In this document: positions 1 to 6,489 of the stretch, in pieces
Position numbering within the stretch: position 1 is the first letter of the stretch
Layout: every line of letters starts with the position of its first letter
Assembly: GCA_016207865.1 (NCBI GenBank)
Contig: JACQZD010000038.1
Location: 1-7,913 of the forward strand
DNA: 7,913 bases
DNA from: Nitrospirota bacterium
Lineage (GTDB): Bacteria; Nitrospirota; Thermodesulfovibrionia; UBA6902; DSMQ01
Reading direction: 5' to 3'
Made by a program: the position numbers and the translations under genes
Notes under the pieces: model-generated
Database searches by the model: none
Told to the model about the DNA's origin: nothing
Seen by the model: the letters and a program-made list of their open reading frames with translations, nothing else

Positions 1-321
1 GGACATCAGATTTTAGGGCTTGCGATGGGAGGCAGGACGTATAAATTAAAATTCGGCCATCACGGAGGGAATCATCCTGTGATGGACCTTGCAACGGAAA
101 AAGTTGAAATAACATCACAGAATCACAATTACTGCGTTGATATAAAAACACTTAAAGGGCAGGTAGAGCTTACGCATAAAAATTTGTACGACGGGACCGA
201 GGAGGGCATGAAGCATGTGGAGCTTCCGGTGTTTTCAGTGCAGTATCACCCTGAGGCCGGGCCCGGACCGAATGATTCAGTGTATCTCTTAAGAAGATTC
301 AGGGATATGCTGAATTCATAA
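1..321 (+). CDS. carA: Carbamoyl-phosphate synthase small (glutaminase) subunit, C-terminal part
   Basis: This is the 3' end of carA; the gene starts before the window and is open from base 1 (first residues GHQILGLAMGG). CarA hydrolyses glutamine and passes ammonia through a tunnel to CarB for carbamoyl phosphate synthesis in pyrimidine and arginine production. The visible 106 residues are the class I glutamine amidotransferase domain. GHQ directly follows the nucleophile elbow, so the catalytic Cys lies about two codons upstream of the window. The CarA signature KFGHHGGNHPV is present, as is SQNH. The other catalytic residues lie in VQYHPEAGPGP, with His at 247-249 and Glu at 253-255. The C-terminus ends at the usual family length, shortly after a YLLRRF helix, so this end looks intact. 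carB normally follows directly, but here two unrelated genes intervene. The identification is firm. Confidence 0.96.
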   Translation, partial: GHQILGLAMGGRTYKLKFGHHGGNHPVMDLATEKVEITSQNHNYCVDIKTLKGQVELTHKNLYDGTEEGMKHVELPVFSVQYHPEAGPGPNDSVYLLRRFRDMLNS

Positions 322-389
322 TCAGGCGGCTTGGACAATCCTCTTCCAATGCCCGGCGCAGGAATTTTACTCTGGTTTTTTATGGAAGA

Positions 390-2225
390 ATGAGACATAA
401 AGTAAAAATTTATATTGTATCTTTTTCTGCCGCATTCGCTTCGTTTCTGATTTACCTGCCTGCGCTTAATAATAATTTTGTTACATGGGATGACAATGAA
501 TATGTTTATGAAAACCAGAACATAACATCCCTCAATGCAGATTTTTTTAAATGGGCCTTTCTAAAATTTAACTCAAGCAACTGGCATCCTCTTACATGGG
601 TGTCTCACGCAGTTGATTATTCCATCTGGGGGCTGAATCCCTTCGGGCATCATCTGACAAGTGTTGTTTTGCACGGCATAAACGTATTTCTGGTCACATT
701 GCTGATTGCCAGACTGCTGGAGGTCTTCAGAAAGAGCGCTGTTTCAGCGGACCGTTTATCAGACGGGAATATAATGATTGCCGGCGCGGTCGCCGGATTA
801 ATGTTCGGCATACACCCCATTCACGTGGAATCAGTGGCATGGATTTCCGAGAGAAAAGATGTTTTATGCGCATTCTTTTTTCTGCTCAGTCTGTTATCTT
901 ACGTTTATTATGCGGATGATGCGGTTGAAAGAAAACCGTCGGGCCTCGGGCTTATCCACAGTAAATATTATTTATTTGCGCTTGTTTTTTTTATACTGGC
1001 TCTTTTATCAAAACCAATGGCAGTTACACTTCCCGTTGTCTTGCTTATCATAGACTGGTATCCGTTTAGGAGACTGGCGGCAGTCCGGGATATAAAAACT
1101 GTTTTATTTGAAAAAATACCTTTTTTCTCTTTAAGCGCCTCCTCCGCCCTTATCACCATTTTTGCGCAGAAGAGCGCTGTGATAAAAGTTGCGACCCTTC
1201 CCGTTTCAGTAAGGACAGGCAACGGCATCAATTCCATATGGAGTTATATCCAAAATATGCTTTTGCCGGGCGATTTGATACCGTTTTATCCCCACTCTGT
1301 AAATTTTAATTTTTTTTCTTATAAATTCATCTTTTCCCTGATATTTTTTTCGGGTGTTACTTTAATCTTTTTATTCCTTGCGCGGAAACAAAAAATATGG
1401 CTGTCAATATGGGGTTATTATCTGATAACACTCTTTCCGGTCCTCGGCATTATTCAGGTTGGAAGTCAGGCCATGGCCGACAGATACATGTATCTTCCGA
1501 GCATCGGTCCATTTTTTCTTGTCGGGCTTGGGGCGGTTTTGGCCGTGGAATATTTTAAAAGGCAGAAAGATATGCTCAGGCTTTTTTCTTTGTTTACAGC
1601 GCTTATTATACCCGCCTCTCTGATGTATGCAACTTTAGGACAGATTGATAAATGGAAAGACGGCGTAAGCCTTTGGGGTTATGAGATCGGTGTTTTGTTA
1701 AAGAAATCCGACAGGAATTATAAGACGCTGGCTATGGCATATCTGAACCGCGGGCAGGCTTATTTTATGCAAAAAAGTTATGAGAAGGCGATACAGGATT
1801 TTACAAAGGCCGTAGAGTTTAATCCTAAATGCGCGGACTGCTATAATAACAGGGGCGTGGCATATCTGAAAACCGGCGGCCTTGAGCGGGCCCTAAGAGA
1901 CTATGATTATGGAATTTTTTTAGAGCCCGGCAGCTATGCCGCTTATGTTAACCGCGGAATTATTTATTCCAGGCTTGAACGCTATGCCGATGCATTGACT
2001 GATTATAATAAATCAATTGAGCTGAAGCCTGATAATCCTGAAATATTCTATAATCGCGGATTGACTTATGCGAGGCTCGGCCGTTTGCAGGAAGCTGTCG
2101 GAGATTATACAACGGCTATTAATATGAGCCCTCATCCGGATTATTATTACAGCCGCGGAACTGCCCTTAAAAAGCTCGGTTACGAAAAAGAGGCATTAGC
2201 TGACCTTATGCTGGCGGGAAAATGA
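390..2225 (+). CDS. Polytopic membrane GT-C/TMTC-like protein with C-terminal TPR repeats
   Basis: A 611-residue membrane protein. It has about 10 hydrophobic segments, roughly at residues 7-26, 88-110, 127-143, 157-175, 192-222, 243-260, 312-332, 337-356, 370-387 and 398-416. At least four TPR units follow (about 446-479, 482-515, 516-549, 550-583) plus a partial one to the end, each with an NRG/SRG pattern. The first extracytoplasmic loop has TWDDNEYV (Asp34-Asp35), resembling the acidic pair of GT-C mannosyltransferases and TMTC proteins. NWHPLTW, HPIHVESVAWISERKD and ADRYMYLPSIG are typical of this bacterial TPR family. The likely role is transfer of sugar from a lipid carrier, or scaffolding of surface glycosylation; the substrate is unknown. 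The start at 390 gives an N-terminal signal anchor. Its ribosome binding site is weak, and a tiny ATG-GAA-GAA-TGA reading at 382-393 overlaps it. The 3' end overlaps the next gene by 4 bp (ATGA). The gene is visibly more AT-rich than carB. The C-terminus stops abruptly inside the last TPR. Confidence 0.85.
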   Translation: MRHKVKIYIVSFSAAFASFLIYLPALNNNFVTWDDNEYVYENQNITSLNADFFKWAFLKFNSSNWHPLTWVSHAVDYSIWGLNPFGHHLTSVVLHGINVFLVTLLIARLLEVFRKSAVSADRLSDGNIMIAGAVAGLMFGIHPIHVESVAWISERKDVLCAFFFLLSLLSYVYYADDAVERKPSGLGLIHSKYYLFALVFFILALLSKPMAVTLPVVLLIIDWYPFRRLAAVRDIKTVLFEKIPFFSLSASSALITIFAQKSAVIKVATLPVSVRTGNGINSIWSYIQNMLLPGDLIPFYPHSVNFNFFSYKFIFSLIFFSGVTLIFLFLARKQKIWLSIWGYYLITLFPVLGIIQVGSQAMADRYMYLPSIGPFFLVGLGAVLAVEYFKRQKDMLRLFSLFTALIIPASLMYATLGQIDKWKDGVSLWGYEIGVLLKKSDRNYKTLAMAYLNRGQAYFMQKSYEKAIQDFTKAVEFNPKCADCYNNRGVAYLKTGGLERALRDYDYGIFLEPGSYAAYVNRGIIYSRLERYADALTDYNKSIELKPDNPEIFYNRGLTYARLGRLQEAVGDYTTAINMSPHPDYYYSRGTALKKLGYEKEALADLMLAGK

Positions 2226-2674
2226 TTCTTAATAATAAACTAATTGTTGTTATGCCTGCTTATAACGCTGAAAAGACTCTCCGGAGGACTTATCAGGAAC
2301 TGCCTTTTGAATATGTTGATGATGTAATCCTTGTTGATGACGCATCAAAGGACAGTACTGTGAAAGTAGCCGCGGAACTCGGAGTTAAAACGATCATCCA
2401 CAGGGAAAATATGGGATATGGGGCTAACCAGAAAACCTGTTATCGCCTGGATAATAACTCGGATGATTTTGTCTTTGACAATGAGATACTTGTTCAGGCA
2501 ATCTATTTAGGGTTTAAAATCGGTGAGATAAGCTGTCCCACGCGGTATTTTGAGGAGGCCTCTTCTATAAATTTTCTCAGGAGCATAAAATACGGGACAG
2601 GAGTGATTGCGGCTTCAATAAAATACTTACTGCAGAAGACCGGGATTATGAAAATTTCACTTTTCCGGAAATGA
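2222..2674 (+). CDS. Family 2 glycosyltransferase, internally deleted remnant
   Basis: The N-terminal 75 residues match a DPM/GtrB-like GT2 nucleotide-sugar domain: VVMPAYNAEKTL, VILVDDASKDST with the first acidic metal/UDP-binding pair at Asp39-Asp40, and NMGYGANQKTCYR. The C-terminal half matches the end of the same family: NSDDFVFDNEI, GFKIGEISCPTRYFEEASSI, and a basic amphipathic tail. These two parts abut at about base 2447. Homologues have about 95 residues here, including the second metal-binding motif in a MLHPDYQY-type segment, the GSR loop and the KYIANRFLT / YHTGYRAFSR region. The join is in frame, so a 150-residue product is made, but it should be catalytically dead. The family size is about 235-250 residues. 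Translation is coupled to the TPR gene by the ATGA overlap, which suggests both acted on a polyprenyl-linked sugar pathway. The missing length is estimated from memory of the family, not from an alignment. Confidence 0.8.
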   Translation: MILNNKLIVVMPAYNAEKTLRRTYQELPFEYVDDVILVDDASKDSTVKVAAELGVKTIIHRENMGYGANQKTCYRLDNNSDDFVFDNEILVQAIYLGFKIGEISCPTRYFEEASSINFLRSIKYGTGVIAASIKYLLQKTGIMKISLFRK

Positions 2675-2731
2675 AGGAGATGTTAACAGCTTTGGTTTTG
2701 AAGAAAACAAAATCCGGATTAAAGGCGGGTT

Positions 2732-4747
2732 ATGCCAAAAAGAACTGACATAAAAAGCATACTGTTGATAGGCTCAGGACCTATAATCATCGGGCAGGCG
2801 TGCGAATTTGATTATTCAGGCACACAGGCGTGCAAGGCGCTCCGCGAAGAGGGTTACAGGGTCATTCTTGTAAATTCAAATCCTGCCACAATCATGACAG
2901 ACCCGGAAATAGCCGACGTCACGTATGTGGAGCCGCTTACTGCAGAGATACTTGAGATGATAATTAAGAAAGAACGGCCTGATGCGCTCCTTCCAACAAT
3001 GGGCGGGCAGACTGCGCTGAATCTTGCCGTTGAACTTTCTGAGAAAGGTGTGCTTGAAAAATTTAAGGTGGAGCTGATAGGCGCAAAACTTCATGCTATA
3101 AAAAAAGCGGAGGACAGGGAGTTATTCAAAGAGGCCATGAACAGCATAGGGCTTGAGACGCCGAAGAGCAGGCATGTGGGCTCCATGGAAGACGGACTAA
3201 AGGCAATTGAATACGTCGGGTTCCCCGCTATATTAAGGCCTTCTTTCACACTCGGCGGCACAGGCGGAAGCATTGCATACAATATAGACGAATATAAGGA
3301 AAACATCAGCAAGGCTCTTCAGTTAAGCCCTGTGCATCAGGTGCTTGTGGAGGAATCAGTTATCGGCTGGAAGGAATTTGAGCTTGAGGTTATGAGGGAC
3401 TGCAGGGACAATGTCGTAATCATCTGCTCCATTGAAAACTTTGACCCCATGGGCGTACACACAGGCGATTCCATAACAGTTGCACCGGCCCAGACGCTGA
3501 CAGACAAGGAATACCAGATGATGAGAGACGCCTCAATCAGCATAATACGCGAGATAGGCGTTGACACGGGCGGTTCAAACATACAGTTTGCGGTTAATCC
3601 GAAAGACGGCAGGATGGTTGTTATTGAAATGAATCCGAGGGTGTCAATAAGCTCTGCTCTGGCGTCAAAGGCGACAGGATTTCCGATAGCCAGAATAGCC
3701 GCTAAGCTGGCAGTGGGATTGACGCTGTATGAAGTCCCCAATGACATAACAAAAGAAACTCCCGCATCGTTTGAGCCGGCGATAGACTATGTAGTTGTGA
3801 AATTCCCGAGGTTTGCCTTTGAAAAATTTCCCGAGGCTGACGCGGTGCTTACAACGCAGATGAAATCCGTGGGAGAGGTCATGTCAATAGGCCGGACCTT
3901 TAAGGAATCATTGCAGAAGGCGCTGAGAAGCCTTGAGATTGACAGCTCCGGTTTTGAGTCTTTGAAGGCGGATATTGATGAGACAAGGACTAAACTCAAG
4001 ATCCCTAACTGGGAACGCATCTGGTATATTGCGCATTCTCTGAGGATAGGAATGACCGTGGATGAAATATACGAACTGACCGGCATTGATCCGTGGTTTC
4101 TCCATAACATCAGGGAGATTGTTGAGATGGAGGGGGAGATTGAAAAGGTTGAAGGCAGAAGGCTGAAGGATGAGCATATGGAAATTTTGAGAGAGGCGAA
4201 GGAATACGGATTTTCGGATAAAAGACTTGCATCACTTCTTCAGACTGATGAGAAGAAAATCAGGGAGTTCAGAAAGAACAATCAGATAAAAGCCGTATAC
4301 AAAATTGTTGATACATGCGCCGCTGAGTTCAAGGCCTATACCCCGTATTTTTACTCAACGTATGAAAAACCGTTTTATAAAATTCAGACTCCAGACTCCA
4401 GACTCCATACTCCAAACTCAAATCCCCCCTCACCCCCCTTTGACAAAGGGGGAATGGGGGGATTTGTGGAATGCGAAGCAAATCCAACTGACAGGAAAAA
4501 AGTTGTGATTCTTGGGAGCGGGCCCAACAGGATCGGGCAGGGGATTGAGTTTGATTACTGCTGTGTCCATGCAGTGTTTGCATTAAGAGAATTAGGGTAT
4601 GAAACAATAATGGTCAACTGCAACCCTGAAACCGTCAGCACTGATTATGACACGTCCGACAGGCTTTATTTTGAACCGCTGACTCTTGAGGACGTCATGA
4701 GTATTATTGAAACGGAAAAGCCGGAGGGCGTAATACTCCAGTTCTAG
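2732..4747 (+). CDS. carB: Carbamoyl-phosphate synthase large subunit, N-terminal fragment with repeat insertion
   Basis: The first 671 residues of CarB. The first synthetase half (bicarbonate phosphorylation) is complete: GSGPIIIGQACEFDYSG at the start, ATP-grasp 1 with Arg129, Arg169, the glycine loop TLGGTGGS, Glu215, Asn283, Gln285, Glu299, Asn301 and Arg303 all in E. coli register. Arg306 of the NPRVSRSS motif is replaced by Ile (ATA, 3647-3649). The oligomerisation domain follows (about residues 400-545). After STYE comes an insertion of about 34 residues containing a translated heptamer array and palindrome (residues 552-578). Then ECEANPTDRKKVVILGSGPNRIGQGIE, the start of the second half, resumes. 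The frame ends at TAG 4745 immediately after GVILQF, where homologues continue with GGQTP. The ATG at 2732 has an AAAGGCGGG ribosome binding site about 6 bp upstream and matches the family's start. The broken frame makes the product unlikely to be active. The identity is certain. Confidence 0.93.
   Translation: MPKRTDIKSILLIGSGPIIIGQACEFDYSGTQACKALREEGYRVILVNSNPATIMTDPEIADVTYVEPLTAEILEMIIKKERPDALLPTMGGQTALNLAVELSEKGVLEKFKVELIGAKLHAIKKAEDRELFKEAMNSIGLETPKSRHVGSMEDGLKAIEYVGFPAILRPSFTLGGTGGSIAYNIDEYKENISKALQLSPVHQVLVEESVIGWKEFELEVMRDCRDNVVIICSIENFDPMGVHTGDSITVAPAQTLTDKEYQMMRDASISIIREIGVDTGGSNIQFAVNPKDGRMVVIEMNPRVSISSALASKATGFPIARIAAKLAVGLTLYEVPNDITKETPASFEPAIDYVVVKFPRFAFEKFPEADAVLTTQMKSVGEVMSIGRTFKESLQKALRSLEIDSSGFESLKADIDETRTKLKIPNWERIWYIAHSLRIGMTVDEIYELTGIDPWFLHNIREIVEMEGEIEKVEGRRLKDEHMEILREAKEYGFSDKRLASLLQTDEKKIREFRKNNQIKAVYKIVDTCAAEFKAYTPYFYSTYEKPFYKIQTPDSRLHTPNSNPPSPPFDKGGMGGFVECEANPTDRKKVVILGSGPNRIGQGIEFDYCCVHAVFALRELGYETIMVNCNPETVSTDYDTSDRLYFEPLTLEDVMSIIETEKPEGVILQF
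4385..4419 (+). repeat. Heptamer tandem array inside carB
   Basis: Five consecutive 7-bp units: CAGACTC three times, then CATACTC and CAAACTC. The array begins exactly on a carB codon boundary and is translated without a stop (QTPDSRLHTPN...). It abuts the palindrome at 4420. The CarB family has nothing here, because STYE is normally followed at once by ECEANP-like sequence. It is therefore an insertion relative to homologues. Confidence 0.93.
4420..4465. repeat. 46-bp GC-rich palindromic element inside carB
   Basis: The left arm 4420-4442 reads AAAT-C6-TCA-C6-TTTG and the right arm 4444-4465 is CAAA-G5-AAT-G6-ATTT. These are near-perfect inverted repeats with a single base between them. In the carB frame it encodes NPPSPPFDKGGMGGF. 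Together with the preceding heptamers it is 81 bp, exactly 27 codons, so the frame is kept. From memory, palindromes of this AATCCCCCC...TTTG type recur as dispersed elements in several bacterial phyla. The transcript would form a strong hairpin in mid-gene. Confidence 0.92.
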
Positions 4748-4755
4748 ATTTGAAA
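4739..4755 (+). other. carB: Internal deletion/frameshift junction in carB
   Basis: The upstream frame reads Gln-Phe (to 4744) then TAG; the downstream frame reads Leu-Lys-Gln from 4750. Homologues have about 44 residues between these points. With 5 bases left in between, the net loss is about 127 bp, which fits the required 1-mod-3 shift. The bases TTC could serve both sides as microhomology (CAG-TTC upstream, xTT-CTA downstream), but the original sequence is not available to test this. Confidence 0.75.
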
Positions 4756-5916
4756 CAGCCTGAAAGCGGTACCGCAATGTCGGTTGAGGATGCGGTTGCC
4801 GCCGCGGATAAAATCGGCTATCCTGTGATGGTCCGGCCGTCCTATGTATTGGGCGGAAGGGCGATGGAAATTGTCTATGACGAAAAGAGCCTGCAGGATT
4901 ATATGAAGAGGGCTGTTAAGGCGTCTCCCGAGCATCCGATTCTGGTAGATAAATATCTTGAGGATGCCATTGAGATTGACGTTGATGCCATTTCAGACGG
5001 AAAGGATGTAATCGTTGCCGGACTCATGCAGCACATAGAAGAGGCAGGCGTACATTCGGGTGATTCTGCATGCTCTTTGCCTCCATATTCACTTTCACCG
5101 GAAATAATCAATGAAATAAAAAATCAGACAAAGGCGCTTGCAAAGGAGCTTAATGTCATCGGGCTGATGAATGTCCAGTTTGCGGTGAAAGACGGCGGTG
5201 TTTATATTCTTGAGGTAAACCCCCGCGGTTCCCGCACAGTACCGTTTGTCAGCAAGACAACCGGAATACCGTTTGCAAAAATGGCTGCAAAGATTATGCT
5301 CGGGAAATCTCTTAAAGAATTGGGGCTTGCCTCGGAAAAAGAAATATCCCATATTGCCGTGAAAGAGGCAGTGTTTCCGTTTGACAGATTTGCAGGCGTG
5401 GATACCATACTCGGTCCCGAGATGAAATCCACAGGCGAGGTCATGGGGATTGACGAAGACTTCGGCAGGGCGTATTCAAAGGCTCAGGCCTCGGCGCATA
5501 ATACCATGCCGCTAAGCGGCAAGATATTTTTAAGCGTAAAAGACAAGGACAAACCGGCCCTTAGACCGATTGCCGGCAAGCTCTTAACTCTCGGTTTTTC
5601 AATAGCGGCAACTAAGGGAACTGCGGAATATCTTAAAAAACATGGGCTGACGGTTGAATCTGTAAATAAAGTTGCAGAGGGAAGGCCTAATATAGTGGAC
5701 CTTATAAAAAACAGAGAAATACACTTTGTAATAAACACTGTCTCAGGCGCGCAGGCGCAGAAGGATTCATTTTCAATAAGGGAAAGCGTGCTCCAGTACA
5801 ATGTGCCGTATACCACGACTGTTGCCGGCGCCGAAGCTGCGGTTAATGCAATAGAGGTGACGCTCAAAAAACAGATCAGCATAAAGTCGCTTCAGGAATA
5901 CCATAAAAACAGTTAA
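4750..5916 (+). CDS. carB: Carbamoyl-phosphate synthase large subunit, C-terminal fragment (other frame)
   Basis: This is the continuation of CarB in a different reading frame: LKQPESGTAMS, then ATP-grasp 2 (RPSYVLGGRAMEIVYDE, VDVDAISDG, EEAGVHSGDSACSLPP, GLMNVQFAVK, EVNPRGSRTVPFVSK) and the allosteric MGS-like domain (about residues 258-375, from LSVKDKDKP to TTVAGAEAAVNAIE). This part phosphorylates carbamate to carbamoyl phosphate; the active-site NPRxSR arginines are kept. The TTG at 4750 is only the first possible start; no ribosome binding site is evident, so this is probably not an independent gene. Relative to family members, about 44 residues (GGQTP...EDRERF...LK) are missing between the two frames, including the arginine equivalent to E. 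coli Arg715. Some organisms naturally split carB in two, but without losing this segment. The stop codon lies in the first unit of a heptamer repeat array. The identity is certain; the functional status is doubtful. Confidence 0.9.
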   Translation: MKQPESGTAMSVEDAVAAADKIGYPVMVRPSYVLGGRAMEIVYDEKSLQDYMKRAVKASPEHPILVDKYLEDAIEIDVDAISDGKDVIVAGLMQHIEEAGVHSGDSACSLPPYSLSPEIINEIKNQTKALAKELNVIGLMNVQFAVKDGGVYILEVNPRGSRTVPFVSKTTGIPFAKMAAKIMLGKSLKELGLASEKEISHIAVKEAVFPFDRFAGVDTILGPEMKSTGEVMGIDEDFGRAYSKAQASAHNTMPLSGKIFLSVKDKDKPALRPIAGKLLTLGFSIAATKGTAEYLKKHGLTVESVNKVAEGRPNIVDLIKNREIHFVINTVSGAQAQKDSFSIRESVLQYNVPYTTTVAGAEAAVNAIEVTLKKQISIKSLQEYHKNS

Positions 5917-5951
5917 CATTTCACAGTTAACAGTTAACAGTGAACAGTGAA
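5910..5951 (+). repeat. Heptamer tandem array overlapping the carB stop codon
   Basis: Six units in strict 7-bp register from 5910: CAGTTAA, CATTTCA (degenerate), CAGTTAA, CAGTTAA, CAGTGAA, CAGTGAA. The first unit supplies the last Ser codon (AGT) and the TAA stop of carB at 5914-5916. The array fills most of the space before the putative greA promoter. Confidence 0.9.
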
Positions 5952-5967
5952 CGGTTTTTCAGCGGGG

Positions 5968-5997
5968 TTTACTTTCCATAGCGCATACTGTTAAAAT
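5968..5997 (+). promoter_or_regulatory. Candidate sigma-70-type extended -10 promoter for greA-pyrK
   Basis: The -35-like TTTACT (5968-5973) is followed after 18 bp by TAAAAT (5992-5997, 5 of 6 matches to TATAAT), preceded by TG at 5989-5990 with one base between, as in extended -10 promoters. Transcription would start near 6003-6004, giving a very short leader of about 12 bases that places the AGAGG site (6004-6008) at its 5' end. This short leader, and the AT-rich background, make the call tentative. Confidence 0.35.
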
Positions 5998-6015
5998 TTT
6001 TACAGAGGTTCTGCC

Positions 6016-6489
6016 ATGACTAAAATGCCCATAACGCCGGAAGGCTTTCAGAAACTTCAGGAAGAGCTTGATAGACTGCTTAAGGTTGAAAGACCGCAGA
6101 ATATAAAGGCTATTGCAGAGGCGCGCGCTCACGGCGACCTTTCTGAAAATGCAGAGTACCACGCAGCCAAAGAAAGGCAGTCTTTTATTGAGGGGAGGAT
6201 ACATGAAGTGCAGTCAAGGCTGGCCTATGCTCATGTCATAGATCCCTCTAAAATATCGCAGGATAAGATTGCATTCGGCGCGAGCGTTAAGGTCCTGGAC
6301 ACGGCGACTGCGGAGGAGAAGAAATTTATGCTTGTAGGCCCGGATGAGGGAGACGCCAAAAACGGAAGGATCTCCATAAATTCGCCTGTGGGAAGGGCGC
6401 TTATCGGCAAATCATTGGGTGATATTGTCACGATAAAAGCGCCTGCAAAGACAATGGAATATGAAATTTTAGAGATAAGGTTTGAGTAA
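6016..6489 (+). CDS. greA: Transcription elongation factor GreA
   Basis: A complete 157-residue GreA, the usual length for the family. GreA enters the RNA polymerase secondary channel and stimulates cleavage of backtracked transcripts. The N-terminal antiparallel coiled coil (about residues 1-76) begins with MPITPEGFQKLQEELDRL. Its tip carries the conserved GDLSENAEYHAAKE, with Asp41 and Glu44 that coordinate the catalytic metal in polymerase. The C-terminal FKBP-like domain (about 80-157) contains the typical ISINSPVGRALIGKSLGD and ends EYEILEI. The ATG at 6016 has an AGAGG ribosome binding site 7 bp upstream. The gene overlaps pyrK by 8 bp, implying co-transcription, and may have its own promoter between the carB-end repeats and the start. 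No anomalies are seen. Confidence 0.97.
   Translation: MTKMPITPEGFQKLQEELDRLLKVERPQNIKAIAEARAHGDLSENAEYHAAKERQSFIEGRIHEVQSRLAYAHVIDPSKISQDKIAFGASVKVLDTATAEEKKFMLVGPDEGDAKNGRISINSPVGRALIGKSLGDIVTIKAPAKTMEYEILEIRFE

Noticed and set aside
256..276. GC-rich palindrome CCGGGCCCGG in carA
   Set aside because: It falls in codons for the conserved EAGPGP segment next to the catalytic HPE and is explained by coding.
322..389. Possible promoter between carA and the TPR gene (TTGGAC at 331-336)
   Set aside because: No -10-like hexamer lies at suitable spacing; the expected position is GC-rich. No terminator is visible either.
3337..3747. 136-codon minus-strand open frame within carB
   Set aside because: It lies opposite the conserved CarB ATP-grasp 1 domain and resembles no protein I recognise.
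4385..4465. CRISPR array or intein/intron in carB
   Set aside because: Units are 7 bp without spacers, and the insert is only 27-34 residues with no intein or ribozyme features.
4305..4607. Open frames on both strands across the carB repeat insertion
   Set aside because: They exist only because the low-complexity heptamers and palindrome lack stops in several frames; the CarB frame carries clear conserved sequence on both sides.
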